Notes: generated by a model not told the origin, from the sequence alone. 64,000 bases of DNA from Aedes albopictus (GCF_035046485.1 NC_085137.1:457121004-457185003), one strand, 5' to 3'. Numbered from the stretch's first letter, positions 44,738 through 56,000 are shown. Translations and numbers: made by a program.

Positions 44738-47190
44738 GGGAAGGAATCTCGTTTCTTCGGGGAGGAATCTCAGAAGGAATTTCAGGAGGAACCTTGAAAA
44801 AAACTGGAGAAATCCATGAAGAAAATTTTGGGATCCATAAAGAAAATCTTTGAAAAATCCACAAAGAAAATCTCTGCAGGAACTGCTGTATGAAATCCTG
44901 AAGGAACTACTGCAGAAATCTCTGGTGGTTCAAGAGTTTGTCTTAGAGAGATCCCTGCAGAAACTTCTAAAGGAATCCATGATTAAAATTTTCAATGAAT
45001 TTCGGAAGGAAATCCTGAAGGATTCCATAAATGAACTCAAGTAGAAATCCTAAAGGATTTACAGCAGAATTCCTCGAAGGAATTTGAGAATTCTAAGGGA
45101 ATTTGAGAAGGAATCCTTTAAGCAACGATTTCTAGGAGGAATCAACGAAAATTATCCAGGAGAAATTCGGAAAGATTTTCCATCAGGAAACCTCAAAAGA
45201 ATTCAAGTGGGAGTTTAGAAGAAAATTAGAAAAAGAGTCCCCAAAGGAATTCTAAGAGGAATCAACGAAAATTACCTTAGAGGTAAATAAAAAGAAAATC
45301 GCGTTAAGTACTGTTCCTTTGAATTCCACTAAGAATTTGCATCCTTTGACAGATACGTATTTCGACCTCAACTGTAAGGTCATCTTCAGTGTCTTGTACT
45401 TGACTCGACTCAGTCAACGTGATGTTCTTTTTATTCACAGATATTCCCCTAACAAGCCCAGGTTAATCATCATTACCTTAGAGGTATTTCTGGAGGAATT
45501 CCTGGAGAAATCCCTGAGAGAATTCTAGGAGGAAGCTCCGCAGGAATTCCAGAAAGAATCTTCGAAGGAATCTCTCAAGAAATTACAGAAGAAATTTATG
45601 CAGAAATCCCAGGTGGAGCCACCGAAACTCGGAGGAAATCTTCGATGGAATTTCGAGAGGAATCCTCAAAAGTTTTTTAAGAGGAAACCCCCAAGAGGAA
45701 TTTCCATAGGAAGTCAGAAGGAATCCCCGAAGAAATTCAAGAAGGAATCCTCGAAGAATCCACGAATTCTAGAAAGAATTTCCGAAGGAACTCTTGGATA
45801 AATCACCGAATAAATTCAAGAAGGAAACCCTGAACGGATTCCAGGAGGAATTCCATGGAGAATTTAAGGAATTCCAGGAGGAATCCAAGAGCAAAATTCA
45901 AAGTTATTCCAGGAGAAGTTCCCGTGTTAATTTTAGGAGGAATCCACGACGGAATATCAAGAGGAAATCCCGAAAGAATTTCAGGAGGAATCCATGAAGG
46001 AAGTCCAGGAGGAATCCCCAAAGAAATTCCAGAAAGAATTTTTCAAAGTAATTCGTGAAGGAATCCTCAAAAGACTTCTAGGAGGAATCATCGAAAAAAA
46101 TTAGAGGAATCCTCGAAAAAAAATCATGAGGCACCCGTGGATAAAATTGAAAAAGAATCTTCGAAGAAATTTTAAGTGGGAATCCCCAAAGGCATTTCAG
46201 GAATTTCAAGAGCAAGTTCCGAAAATAATCCTGCGTGAATCCCAAAGGAATTCCAGCAATTAACCACAAAGAAATTCCAGCAGGACTCCAGCGTGCACTT
46301 CCAAGGGAATTCGGGTAAGAATCTCCAAAGGATTTCAATAACGGATCAACGAAAAATATCCCCTGAAAGAGTTCCAGGAGAAATTTGTGAGGGAATTCTA
46401 GGAGGAATCACCGAAGGAATTCCAAGAGGAATCCCCGAACAAATTCAAGAAGAAATTCCCCGAGAAATTCCAGTAGGAAACCCCGAAGGAATTCTAGGTG
46501 GAATCCGCGGAGGAATTCAATGAGAAATTTCTGGAGCAATCTCCGAAGAAATTCGAAGAGGAATCACAACAGAAATTCCAAGAGGAAACTCCAAAGGATA
46601 TCCAGGAAGAACCTACGAAGTAATTGCTGGAGGAGTTCCCGTAGAAATTCCAGGGGGAATCCCCGACGGAATGTCAGGAGGAATCCCCGAAGAAATTTCA
46701 AGAGGAATTCTTGAAGGAAGTTCAGCAGGAATTTTCGAAGGAACTGGAGGATCAATCCCCGAAATAATTCCAGGACAAATCCCCAAAAGAACTCTAGTAG
46801 AAGACCCCGAAGGAATTCCAAAAGAAATCTCCAAAAGAATTCAAGGAGAAATCTCCGAAGGAATCCTTGAAGGAAGTCCAGAATGAATACTTCGACGGAA
46901 TTCCAGGAGGATATCCTGAAGAAATTTCAAGAGAAATCTCCGAAGAAATTACAGGAGAAATCCCTGCAGGAATCCCAGGGGGAAGAAGAAACCCCATAGG
47001 AAGTTCCAGGAGGGCTCCTGGAGGAATTCTATGAGGAATCCCTGGAGGAAATCAAGGAGGAATCTCCGTAGGAATTCTAAAAGAAATCATCGAAGAAATT
47101 CCAGGAGGAAACCCCGAAGGAATTTTAAGAGAAATCCACGACAGCGTTGCAGGAGAAATCCCCGAAAGAATTTCAAGAGGAATCCTTGAA
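44738..47190 (+). repeat. GGAATTCC-type satellite, block 4
   Basis: This is the clearest block: GGAATTCCAGGAGGAATCCC then CGAA repeats for about 2.4 kb with a 24-bp period. Because 24 is divisible by three, long low-complexity frames rich in Gly-Ile-Pro-Glu occur on both strands. A retroposon tail is inserted at 45286-45471. Confidence 0.9.
45286..45471 (-). mobile_element. 186-bp retroposon 3' end with 15-bp TSD in satellite
   Basis: ATTACCTTAGAGGTA is duplicated exactly at 45271-45285 and 45472-45486. The insert, read on the minus strand, ends GATTTTCTTTTTATT and contains the CAGTTGAGGTCGAAATACG segment also found at 30074. It is a severely 5'-truncated retroposon; the same 3' end at two loci defines its 3' terminus. 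Confidence 0.9.
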
Positions 47191-47267
47191 TGCAACATTA
47201 ATTTTGTTTTTGCACTGATCGCCGGCGCGAAAAATAAAACCCGGCTGCGTGACAAACTGCGGCGTAT
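47191..47267 (-). repeat. GC-rich module copy 3 (reverse)
   Basis: In reverse complement it reads CCATACGCCGCAGTTTGTCA, then CGCGCCGGCGATCAGTGCA and AACAAAATTAA, matching 26577-26655. It closes the satellite block and joins the foldback right arm at CCTAGGTG. Confidence 0.75.
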
Positions 47268-47365
47268 GGCCTAGGTGATCAGAATCATGAGATAAAACAT
47301 GTCAAAGTACTTCGTTTTAAATGCACACTGGCGCCACATAGCGGCGGAATTACGCACTGAACTTA

Positions 47366-47530
47366 GGGAGCGTCCATAAATTACGTCACGCAAAAATTGC
47401 CCATTTTCAACCCCCCCTCACCCTGTGTCATACTTTTTGTATGGGACCTCTGAATTTTTTGTATGAGTTGTCACACTTTACTGAAATCAAACCCCCCCCC
47501 CCCTTAAAAGCGTAATTTATAGACGTTCCC
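47366..47530. mobile_element. Harbinger-like MITE copy 1 (165 bp, TSD TTA)
   Basis: The termini GGGAGCGTCCATAAATTACG and CGTAATTTATAGACGTTCCC are flanked by TTA on both sides (47363-47365, 47531-47533). Non-inserted units in the same arm have AACTTACCATC at this point (near 47999), confirming the target. TTA duplications are typical of PIF/Harbinger. A poly-C run of about 13 lies inside. Confidence 0.9.
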
Positions 47531-47683
47531 TTACCACCATTTGATAGCCATAGCCCGTCTGATCAACTTTACCGAAGACACGAACTTTCTAGGTGGTGAG
47601 AATCATGAGATAAACCATGTCAAAGTACTTCGTTTTAAATGCACACTGGCGCCACATAGCGGCGGAATTACGCACTGAACTTA

Positions 47684-47850
47684 GGGAGCGTCCATAAATT
47701 ACGTCACGCAAAAATTGCCCATTTTCAACCCCCCCTCACCCTGTGTCATACTTTTTGTATGGGACCTCTAGATTTTTTGTAAGAGTTGTCACACTTTACT
47801 GAAATCACCCCCCCCCCCCACCCTTAAAAGCGTAATTTATAGACGTTCCC
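47684..47850. mobile_element. Harbinger-like MITE copy 2 (167 bp, TSD TTA)
   Basis: It is nearly identical to the copy at 47366-47530, at the same position of the neighbouring tandem unit, with the same TTA flanks (47681-47683, 47851-47853). The shared position shows that unit plus MITE were duplicated together rather than two independent insertions. Confidence 0.9.
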
Positions 47851-48198
47851 TTACCACCATTTGATAGCCATAGACCGTCTGATCAACTTTGCTGAAGACA
47901 CGAACTTTTTAGGTGGTCAAAATAATGAGATAACTCATGTCAAAGTACTTCGTTTTAAACGCACACTGGCGCCACATAGCGGCGAAATTACGCACTAAAC
48001 TTACCATCATTTGATAGTCATAGGTCTTCTGATCAACTTTGCCGAAGGTCTAAACTATGCAGGGGATATGGTTTTAGAGATACAATTCAGAAAGTGATGA
48101 AGTCTTCAGGTGATGCCAAACTTTCTGGGGGTGCTGCAATATTCAACTGGGGTGTTGCAATACTAGGCGATGCGATTCCATATTTATGGCGGGTAGTG

Positions 48199-49899
48199 TA
48201 ACATGAGTGTATGAGTCTATGCGAGTGCAACTCTTATTCGCAATTCAGCGAGAGATCACTACTTACGCTTTTAGATTCGATGACCTTCATTCAAGAAAGT
48301 TCTTGGATAACCTTGGACAGTTCAACAAGGTCTCCTTGCATCTTTTCTCCCGTCAAAGTGAACTCGCCTCAACATCCTTTAGTTTTCGTTAGCGTTTTCC
48401 ATAACTCTTCGTTTAACTGCACCCAGTTAGTCTGAATATAATTAAATTTCATTTAGATAGTGTAACCTTAACTATGTAGCCAAGCGAAGAAATTTGAGGG
48501 GAACTGGAAATGTCCAAAATAAAAAGAATGGTCAATCCGTATGAATGAATCATATCAGTTACAAATTATCGATCATCATTCGCACCAATTCCAACCTATT
48601 TCTCATCCAACTAGAAGCAAGCTTTGGGATTGAACGACCCAGAGTGGCCTAATTTCTGTTTAGGTTCGTCAAGGCACACAATGGGTTTCGTTGGAGGTCA
48701 CATGGAAAGAAAACTTGCACTTTCAACATAAAACTGGCAATCGGCAACACCTTCCCCTGCTGACTGAAGTGGTAGTTTTACCAACAACGAAAACAGCAAC
48801 TTCTCACGCCCCGATGGTGGTGCGCCTTGTGCTTTGAGAGCCCCATCAGAGACCCTGTATTCTACTGGCTTCCCTCTTCTGTATGGTAGGAGTCACCGCC
48901 GCACGACGCCCGTAGATTCAAAATTACGCTATTCGTCGATGTCGGGACGGGAGTGTGTGTTTTTTTGTTGGCGGTGCAACGCGACAGACAACATACACGA
49001 TCATTTGTAAATCCCATGCCAACCAACTGCCTAGAGACATAGGTTGACGGCGACGGTGACTACAACGCTTAAACCGATGGGTGGATTGGAAAATTGGGAA
49101 CGACTAATTTCGCAACCGCTAAGCGGAGCCGGCTGCGGTCGCCGTCGCGCCACGCTCCAATCCTACACCACCGCCTAGGTACCAGTAGTTATGGCAGTTA
49201 GACCAGGCATATGGGGAATGGGAATGGCCAAATCTCAGCTGCAAGCGCCCAAATTGTTCGGTGAGAATGTTGTTGGGCGTCAGCGAAGTCTTTGGGACTT
49301 TGACACGGCGGGTGTTCAATTAGGAGCGCAGCTGCGCTGGGTTGACCTCCAAAAACCGTTGGATTCGAATGGGCACGAAGAATTATGGTTTATTCGAGCA
49401 TAGCTTCGGTTTTTTGTCAAAAGAGTGCTGAATGAAATGACTTTAGCCTCATTTTTGTTTGATTGGTTGTTCTGGTAGCCTTCTTTTGTAATAACTGAAC
49501 TCATTGAAAGGGAAAGAGTATCCATGCAAAGTATAATTTAACTGAAGTCTACAACTAAAACTTGTAAAAAAAAACTATGACCCGACTGGAACGGAATTCT
49601 CCAGAGTGGCGCGCGAGTGGCTGCATTGTCAAAACTATCACGTGTTTTATTTGCCCCGCGTTGTTTTCAAGATCGCTGGCCGAATTAAGAAACGGCTGGT
49701 GGTGCTATGCCATCCGCACATTTCACCTCGAGTGCAAATTGATCTTCGGTGTTCAACATATTTCTCCTACCTGTCGGTGCAGCGGATCACGTATAGTGTT
49801 GAGTAGGATAGTTTGGCGATCGTTGTGAGAGTTTGTCTTAGTCCCATCGGGATGTCGGAATTCGTCATCGTTTTCGCGTGGTTTTCGTTTAATTTGGGT
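48199..49899. other. Low-copy DNA, no gene recognised
   Basis: Mixed low-copy sequence; 48750-49400 is relatively GC-rich. Two overlapping plus-strand frames at 49577-49828 and 49606-49806 begin after an A-rich tract and have no recognised domain. No MITE with clear ends was found. Confidence 0.35.
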
Positions 49900-51030
49900 T
49901 ACATTTACAGGAATTCTTTCCGGGATTGCTTCAGGCATTCCTCTCGAGAAATTTCACAGGATTCCTCATGGAATTCCTTCAGATGTTCATTTCGGAATTG
50001 CTGTGGGGATTGTTCGTAAGAACTTTTAAGGGATTTCTGCAGGGATTGAACTTCTTGAAAAGGTTATTTCCGGAATTCCTGCTGTTATTTCATTAGGGGA
50101 TTCCTCCCGGAAAGGAATATGAGAGAATATAGATTTCTGCCGTAATTTCTTCAGGCAACCTTATATTTGTTTAGGTATTCGTGCCGAAATTTCTAATGGG
50201 GTTCCTTCAATAATTCTTCCCGAGTTTTTTCATTTCTTTTATAGTCCTTTCAGGGATTGGTGCTGAGCTTCCATCCGAGATTCCTGCTATGATTCCTTTA
50301 AGGATTCTATCAGATACTATCTATGATATTCCTTCAGGAGTAAAATAATCCGAAATTTAGAAAATCTTGAAATGATTCTTTCAGAAATTCTAACCAGCAT
50401 TTCTTCAGGGATTGGAATCACTTCACAGATTCCTCCTTGTATTCTTACAAAGATTTTCATTATATTCATAGAATCCTAGTGTAATTCCCTGGTATTCTTC
50501 GGATTTATTTTCAGGATTTTCTCCCAGGGTTTCTTCCGTGATTCTTTCAGTCGAGCTTCCAGCGGAGATTTCTCTCAGTATTCTACCAGATATGACTCCC
50601 AGAATTCCTTAAGGAAATCCTCTCGGGATTCCTTTAGGGATTTTTGCCGGGATTGTTTTAGGAAATCTGGAACTGACATTTTTTTTCTAGTCGGCATTCC
50701 TTCAAAGATGAATTAGAGATTTTGTAAAGGTTTCCTTTAGGGGTTTCTGCTAGGATTGCTTCATGGATTCCTCCTTGTATTCCTTCGAAGATTCCTTCAG
50801 GTATTCTTACGGGAGTCTTTCAGGTATTGCTGCGGTCCCTTCAAAGATTCTTTTAGTTTTTCTGACATTCCTCAAGGGAGTTCTCCTATGATTCCACCCG
50901 GTATTATTTCAATTATTCTTCCATGGAGTCCTGCCGAGCTTCCTGCAGAAATCTCTTCCGTGATTTCTTTGAGGATCCTACGAGGGATTCTGCCTGGATG
51001 TATACAGGAGAACTTCCTGCAGCGTGAGTT
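49900..51030 (-). repeat. GGAATTCC-type satellite, block 5 (reverse orientation)
   Basis: AGGGATTCCTTCAGG-type units run from about 49910 to 51025, in the same orientation as block 3. The block ends next to the TA-flanked MITE at 51038. Confidence 0.82.
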
Positions 51031-51037
51031 GCAGTTA

Positions 51038-52116
51038 CACAGAAAAAAAATATTCATGTAAAATTCAGCGAGAAATAATGCACATAAAGGGAATTCTAGA
51101 GTTAGTGCATATTTACATGAGATATCATGTAAAATTACGATACAATCGTGTAAATTTCCGCTAAAGGTCACGTAACCGGTTAGAGCCCATGATGGTTTAC
51201 GCGATGGTTGGCGGAAATTTACACGATGGTAATGTAATTTTACATTATATTTCATGTAATAATGCACTAACTCTAGTATTCCCTTTATGTGCTTGATTTC
51301 TGGCTGAATTTTAATTAGAGTCCATGATGGTTTACGCGATGGTTGGTGGAAATTTACACGATGGTAATGTAATTTTACATTATATCTCATGTAATGATGA
51401 TGATGATTGTGTACCCACCATCAGCGCAAGGATTACCTATGGCTGCAGAGTCATGCCAGAAGGGAATGATCTACCTGATGGTTTGTTGTAGCAGGGTAAG
51501 CTAAATTTACTGGAGACCTTCGGAAGACAACACGATGGTTGTTATCTCGTGACAAAGTCTGGCCACCCCACGAACATTTGTCCAGAAACCAGTTCATTTA
51601 GCTTCCTTAGGCTACCCCTCCCAATATCCCAAGTATCATGTAATTTAAATATATTTAATTATATAGTTAACCAATTACCTGATTTTACCTGAAACAATAA
51701 ATATTAGATTATGATACATCGAATTTTAATTGACCTAAATTACAATTACAACTTTATTTACTTGAACAGCGCTGAAACAAATAGTTATTTTATGAAAGTT
51801 GAAGTTAAAATCAAGCAAATAACACTGAAACAATTGGTACATAAGTAGTAAAAAAACCAAAATACAAAAATAAAACAAAACACAGAAAAATAAACCAAAT
51901 TTTGATCTTATAATTTTCCTGCATTCAAATCAACCAAGCTGAAAAATTACGAAATCAAAATTGGTTATGGTAGATCTTACGCCGTAACGCACCATTATAA
52001 GGTGATCTACCCACGTTACGGGTAACATTATATCTCATGTAATAATGCACTAACTCTAGCATTCCCTTTAGGTGCATGATTTCTAGCTGAATTTTAATTA
52101 CATATTTTTTTCTGTG
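51038..52116. mobile_element. CACAG-type MITE with internal duplication and nested retroposon (TA TSD)
   Basis: It begins CACAGAAAAAAAATATTC, ends TTTTTTTCTGTG, and TA flanks both ends (51036-51037, 52117-52118). Compared with the simpler copy at 52578-52868, the right half (GAGTCCATGATGGTTTACGC through AATTTACACGATGG) is duplicated in tandem. The second copy is then split by a retroposon at 51396-52024. The GTAATTTTACATTATAT segments make a reverse-strand frame that is not a gene. Confidence 0.88.
51396..52024 (-). mobile_element. 629-bp retroposon with 19-bp TSD
   Basis: ACATTATATCTCATGTAAT is present immediately before (51377-51395) and after (52025-52043) the insert, an exact 19-bp duplication. 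Read on the minus strand the insert ends in GGGTACACAATCATCATCATC, an (ATC)n tail, consistent with target-primed reverse transcription. No tRNA-like box B and no coding domain were seen, so it may be a short non-autonomous retroposon or a truncated LINE 3' region. Confidence 0.88.
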
Positions 52117-52118
52117 TA

Positions 52119-52245
52119 ATGAGAGTGGATGAATAAGAGAAAAATAGAGAAACAGAGGCAAATATGCTTTTTGATGCACGTAGATATCTCTAGTAAACCA
52201 TGACGTCATCTGACACTCATTTTCTTATTCTTCTTGAGTAGTTAT
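52119..52245. other. Short spacer between two MITEs
   Basis: About 125 bp of low-copy DNA; nothing recognised. Confidence 0.3.
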
Positions 52246-52518
52246 CACAGATAAAAATAATGACATTTACACGTCATGTAAACTTAATTTTAGTAATGTA
52301 AACTTAGTGTTATAAATGTTTACATGATTTATTATGTAAATTTACGTTATATGTCATGTAAAAACTCAGAGTCATGCTGAATTACATGACATATAATGGA
52401 AATTTACATGATGTTTCATGAATTTCACATGATATGTCATGTAAACTTCCGTGATATTCCACGCTCCAATTATGTGCATCATATGTCACAGAACTTTACA
52501 CTCTTTTTTCGATCTGTG
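52246..52518. mobile_element. CACAGATAAAAATAATGACA-type MITE, copy 1
   Basis: It begins CACAGATAAAAATAATGACA and ends TTCGATCTGTG. The interior has many CATGTAAA / TTTACATG motifs. AT is found on both sides instead of a clear TA pair, probably decay. The copy at 56203-56439 is inverted relative to this one and retains TA flanks. Confidence 0.8.
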
Positions 52519-52577
52519 ATCTTCTCTTTCACTTAATGTGGATAAATAGTATACAAACGGATCACAATACATCGAAA

Positions 52578-52868
52578 CACAGAAAAAAAAAATCATGTAA
52601 AATTCAGCGAGAAATAATGCACATAAAGGGAATGCTAGAGTTAGTGCATATTTACATGAGCTATCATATAAAATTACGTTACAATCGTGTAAATTTCCGC
52701 TAATCGTCATGTAACCGGTTAGAGTCCATGATGGTTTACGCGATGGTTGGCGGAAATTTACACGATGGTAATGTAATTTTACATTATATCATGTAAAATG
52801 CACTAACTCTAGCATTCCGTTTATGTGCATGATTTCTAGCTGAATTTTAATTACGTATTTGTTCTGTG
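52578..52868. mobile_element. CACAG-type MITE, simple copy (291 bp)
   Basis: It begins CACAGAAAAAAAAAATCATG and ends TTTGTTCTGTG. TA follows the right end, while AA precedes the left end, presumably a mutated duplication. It gives the undisturbed structure with which the rearranged copy at 51038-52116 can be compared. Confidence 0.87.
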
Positions 52869-54540
52869 TATTGTAAAAGTTGTTCTAATATAGAGCTTGA
52901 AAATAATATCGGATATTAAGGACACATATTGAAGATTTTTTTGGAACAAAATCGTAGACTTCCAATTTTTTCGTGAAATCATGCTTATTTTATTGAAACT
53001 TGAATGTTGATAACAAGTTTTTATACAATTGTGAGACACCTTGGGCGTTAGCGGGTTAATGCTAGTCCCAATGCTAATGCTAAATAACCGTGATAGTGCC
53101 CAATGTTCTGAACTAGATTACCATTATGTAACAGTTCGAAATGCAGGACAACCACCTGAAACAGATGCAATGTTGTTTGAGTTTGATCAGCTCCCACAAA
53201 TCTGAGCGCAAGTTTTCCGTCTGACGTAGGTATTCGCCGTCACCGATAAATCTCCTCCAGGTGTAAAGTAAACCGCCGCCGCACAAATCTGACAACAACG
53301 GGCGTACCTATGGGTACACCAATTCAGTTCAACTTATTCTGGATGACAGGCGGCACTATCTTACCGAACTGGTAGCGGTGGCAATCTGTTGCATTTCTGA
53401 ACCTACTGAGCAGTGACAGAGGCAGCACACCGCACCGGTTGGTGGACATTGGACCTTTACCTAGTACGCTTCGTTCTGCTGAAAGGCTTCACCCGTCGCC
53501 ACTTTGTTGATACACTGACGGAAAAGGACACGCGAAATCCAGAAGAATGTCTGTTTAATACCTTAGGGTGATAGTCTTTCAAAATCAGTATGAACAGTTG
53601 AAAAGTGAAAGATACTTTTATTTAACGAAAACTACGTGATTTCCAACAGCCGTTTTCGCTGAGTGTAGCAGATTTTGACACACGTGTGCAAAAAAGGTTC
53701 CTGTTTGTGCGCCGGCTTATGTCGCCAGCCGCCGCAACCGCGAACCAGTACTGTGCCGCGACCGCACCGCTTCGCTTGCGGCAATGTACGCCTGCATGCG
53801 GTCGATCAGCCGGACGGCAGTCCAGTCGCCGTCGCCAATCGCCTCCAACTTCGCGTCGTCGCCAGTCGCCAAACCAAACCAAATTAGGCGGAAAGTTTAA
53901 TTAGCAACCTAACGGGGCTGAAATTTTACACAAAGCCTTTTTTAACCCGCGGGGGCACTGATTCGATCTCCCAATCCGTCGGATTAATCGTTTGTAATAT
54001 GTATGGCGGTTTAATTGAAGTGGAGGTGTTTTGCGCAATTGACGCATGCGACGCGATTCGAGTTTCGGGAGGTTCCCATGCGATCCAAATTGGCGGATGG
54101 ACCCTAAACCTGTTCGAACACGTTGATATGCGCGCAATGAGCAAGTGACGAACGGCTCACAATCGCTAAAACGCGCCTTCACCTGATGTATGCGCGAGAG
54201 GGGTTGGTATTGTGCATTCCGAGAAGAAGTCCCATCTAGATTCCCATTGATATCCGGTTACCTGCCACGACGAAGCAGCCGACGACCACTTGTTGATAGT
54301 CCCTCTTTTTCCCCGCTTACACATTGAACTTTAGACCTGTTCAGTTTTTACCTTTTTCTCCGTATATATTCAAGTTTTGCATGATAGATCGGACATACTC
54401 AGATTTCCATACAAGATTGTCAGCTTGGAAATGCAATACCTATAGTTTGTTTCGATGAATTGAGCTCTAATGGCTACCACGTCTCATTTCTCTCTCTTCT
54501 TCAAACAAATGAATAAAACAAACACACTAAAAAAAATATC
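52869..54540. other. Low-copy DNA, partly GC-rich, no gene recognised
   Basis: 53640-53900 is strongly GC-rich with repeated CGCC/GTCGCC strings and overlapping frames on both strands. Homeodomain-like TTTAATTAGC occurs near 53896-53905 and GGATTAATCG near 53981-53990, but single motifs are weak evidence. No exon is convincing. Confidence 0.35.
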
Positions 54541-54803
54541 GATAATAAGCCTACAAATCGGCAACCCGCGAACTGTGCCGCATCATTTTCATGATAATCT
54601 TATCAGTGCTCTATCTATCAGCTTACGTCTACTGAACGGCAACCCACGCACCAAAGTGGACATCCCAGCATGAACTTGCGTAGACGCAGTGGTAATACGG
54701 TATATACCGTCTACCATGGCCATGGGCGAGCAGTTGCATCATCACTTCCTTCTCCCTTCTCACATTAAGCTGCAATCTGACGTTGCAGGCGTCATTCTGC
54801 ACA
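54541..54803 (+). repeat. Diverged direct duplicate, copy 1
   Basis: Ordered blocks shared with 56001-56530: ACTGTGCCGCA, GAACGGCA, ACGCACCAA, CCAGCATGAACTTG, GGGCGAGCAGTTGCATCATC and GCAATCTGACGTTGCAGGCG. The spacing is similar once the MITE in copy 2 is removed. The nature of the duplicate (old transposon or host segmental duplication) is unknown. Confidence 0.7.
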
Positions 54804-55722
54804 ACATAGAAGGTCGTGTGTTAGTTTGACCAAATGACCCACTTTGACTTTTAGATCGGGAATCCGACGCCAGAGTTCCCAATAACTGAACAGGTCTACT
54901 GAACATAATCGTTTGATCCTCCTCTATCAGGCCCTCAACTTCCACCCTGACCCTTGATCTTCTTATTACCACCGACCGACATTCCACGCCTCACATTTCA
55001 GCATTTCCCTGCGGAGCGGTGCGATGGTGGTACGTTGTTGTTAGCTTTGTTGATTCATAATTAGTTAGCGTCCCGTCCCTCTTCCAGCCGAGTTCCCAAG
55101 AACGATCGACCCTTCAAAAACCAAATTTTCGTTCTTGCGCTTGAATGAAGGTTTTTCATCCAATTGCTTTTGAAGTCCTTCTCTTTCATCATTGTTCATT
55201 CGGCTCGGCTTCCCTTACCAATTTTGAACTAAATTTTACCTGTTGCGATAACATTTCGATGACGTTTCGGTTCAGGTTCATTTAACAACCGAATTGCCTA
55301 CACCCGTGTGTGTATGATCATTTGCGTCAACCGGTCGTCCGTTGTCGCGCCGGTCCGATCCGTATTGTGGATGTATAGTAAAGTCTTCTGTGCTGCAGTT
55401 ATTGTTTGCACAAGTGGCTCTGATGGTCGCGCTTGCTTGTTACCGTGCCCGGTAACGGACGGACGGGTTTCTTATTCGGCTTGGGTGTGCAGTTTCTAAC
55501 CACTTTTGCCGTTGCTGTTGTCTTTGTTGTTGTTGGTCTACTTATGCCTACTTTATGAAACGACAACAATTACCATCGGAAAAATAAATGATACCAATGG
55601 AATTTCCAGTTTTGCTTGCTCAGGATCATGTGACGCTATCGTAGGGAAATGGTTGCTATTTCTGTTGCGTGGCTACGGTTGTTGTTTGTTGTTGAAGGCT
55701 TTTTGGACGGATTGTCGTTTAA
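54804..55722. other. Low-copy DNA, no gene recognised
   Basis: The region between the duplicates contains a GTTGTTGTT-rich patch (55510-55700) but no domain-bearing frame. Confidence 0.3.
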
Positions 55723-55805
55723 CCCTCCTTTGGCATTAGGGTCATTTTTGACCCAAATCGTACACTACGTCAGCGAGCTGCTGCCAACGTGATGCAAAAG
55801 GAAGG
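55723..55805. mobile_element. 83-bp piggyBac-like MITE (TTAA TSD)
   Basis: TTAA lies at both ends (55719-55722, 55806-55809). The termini are CCCTCCTTTGGCA and the inverted TGCAAAAGGAAGG. An internal GGGTCATTTTTGACCC palindrome is present. The TTAA target and CCCT-type terminus fit piggyBac-derived MITEs. Confidence 0.8.
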
Positions 55806-55809
55806 TTAA

Positions 55810-56000
55810 TCTGATTTATACATTGTAAAAATAACCTGAAGCCTTGATAGATTTCGTTTTTTTTTCTTTCTGGCGTAACTTCTCAATTGCGGTGGACTTT
55901 GTATCTTTCTATCTACTCTCTCTATCTTCTATTCATATAAACTCGTGTATAAATGTTCGTAGCCGTTAGAACCAGAAACGAGTTGAAAAAAAAAAACCGT
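55810..56000. other. Spacer with pyrimidine-rich tract
   Basis: TTTTTTTCTTTCTGGCGTAA near 55859 faintly resembles the AAG-tailed SINE tail in reverse; otherwise nothing recognised. Confidence 0.25.

Larger units (their letters stand above)
43137..48198. mobile_element. 5-kb foldback element with tandem-repeat arms
   Basis: The left terminus CACTACCCGCCATAAATATG (43137) is matched by CATATTTATGGCGGGTAGTG ending at 48198, and the arms remain inverted copies of each other inward. The order is terminus, GCAACACC/GCAGCACC segment, then ~150-bp tandem units. The arms meet at CACCTAG (44405) and CTAGGTG (47268), where 2.9 kb of GC-rich module and satellite occupy the centre. No target duplication was identified and no transposase frame is present. 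The arm organisation resembles foldback-type elements; the superfamily is not assigned. Confidence 0.8.

Noticed and set aside
46293..46886. Long Gly-Ile-Pro-Glu-rich open frames in satellite block 4 (and similar frames in the other blocks)
   Set aside because: They follow directly from a 24-bp repeat period, occur on both strands, and vary in frame between units; this is repeat-derived coding potential, not a collagen-like gene.
49577..49828. Possible N-terminal exon beginning MTRLERNSPEW
   Set aside because: No domain, two overlapping frames of similar quality, and no splice-site support; left as unannotated low-copy DNA.
50872..51390. 172-codon reverse-strand frame with an internal duplication
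   Set aside because: The duplicated peptide reflects the tandem duplication inside a CACAG-type MITE.
53622..53904. Overlapping 70-86-codon frames on both strands in a GC-rich patch
   Set aside because: CG-rich sequence has few stop codons in all frames; amino-acid composition follows base composition and no motif is recognised.
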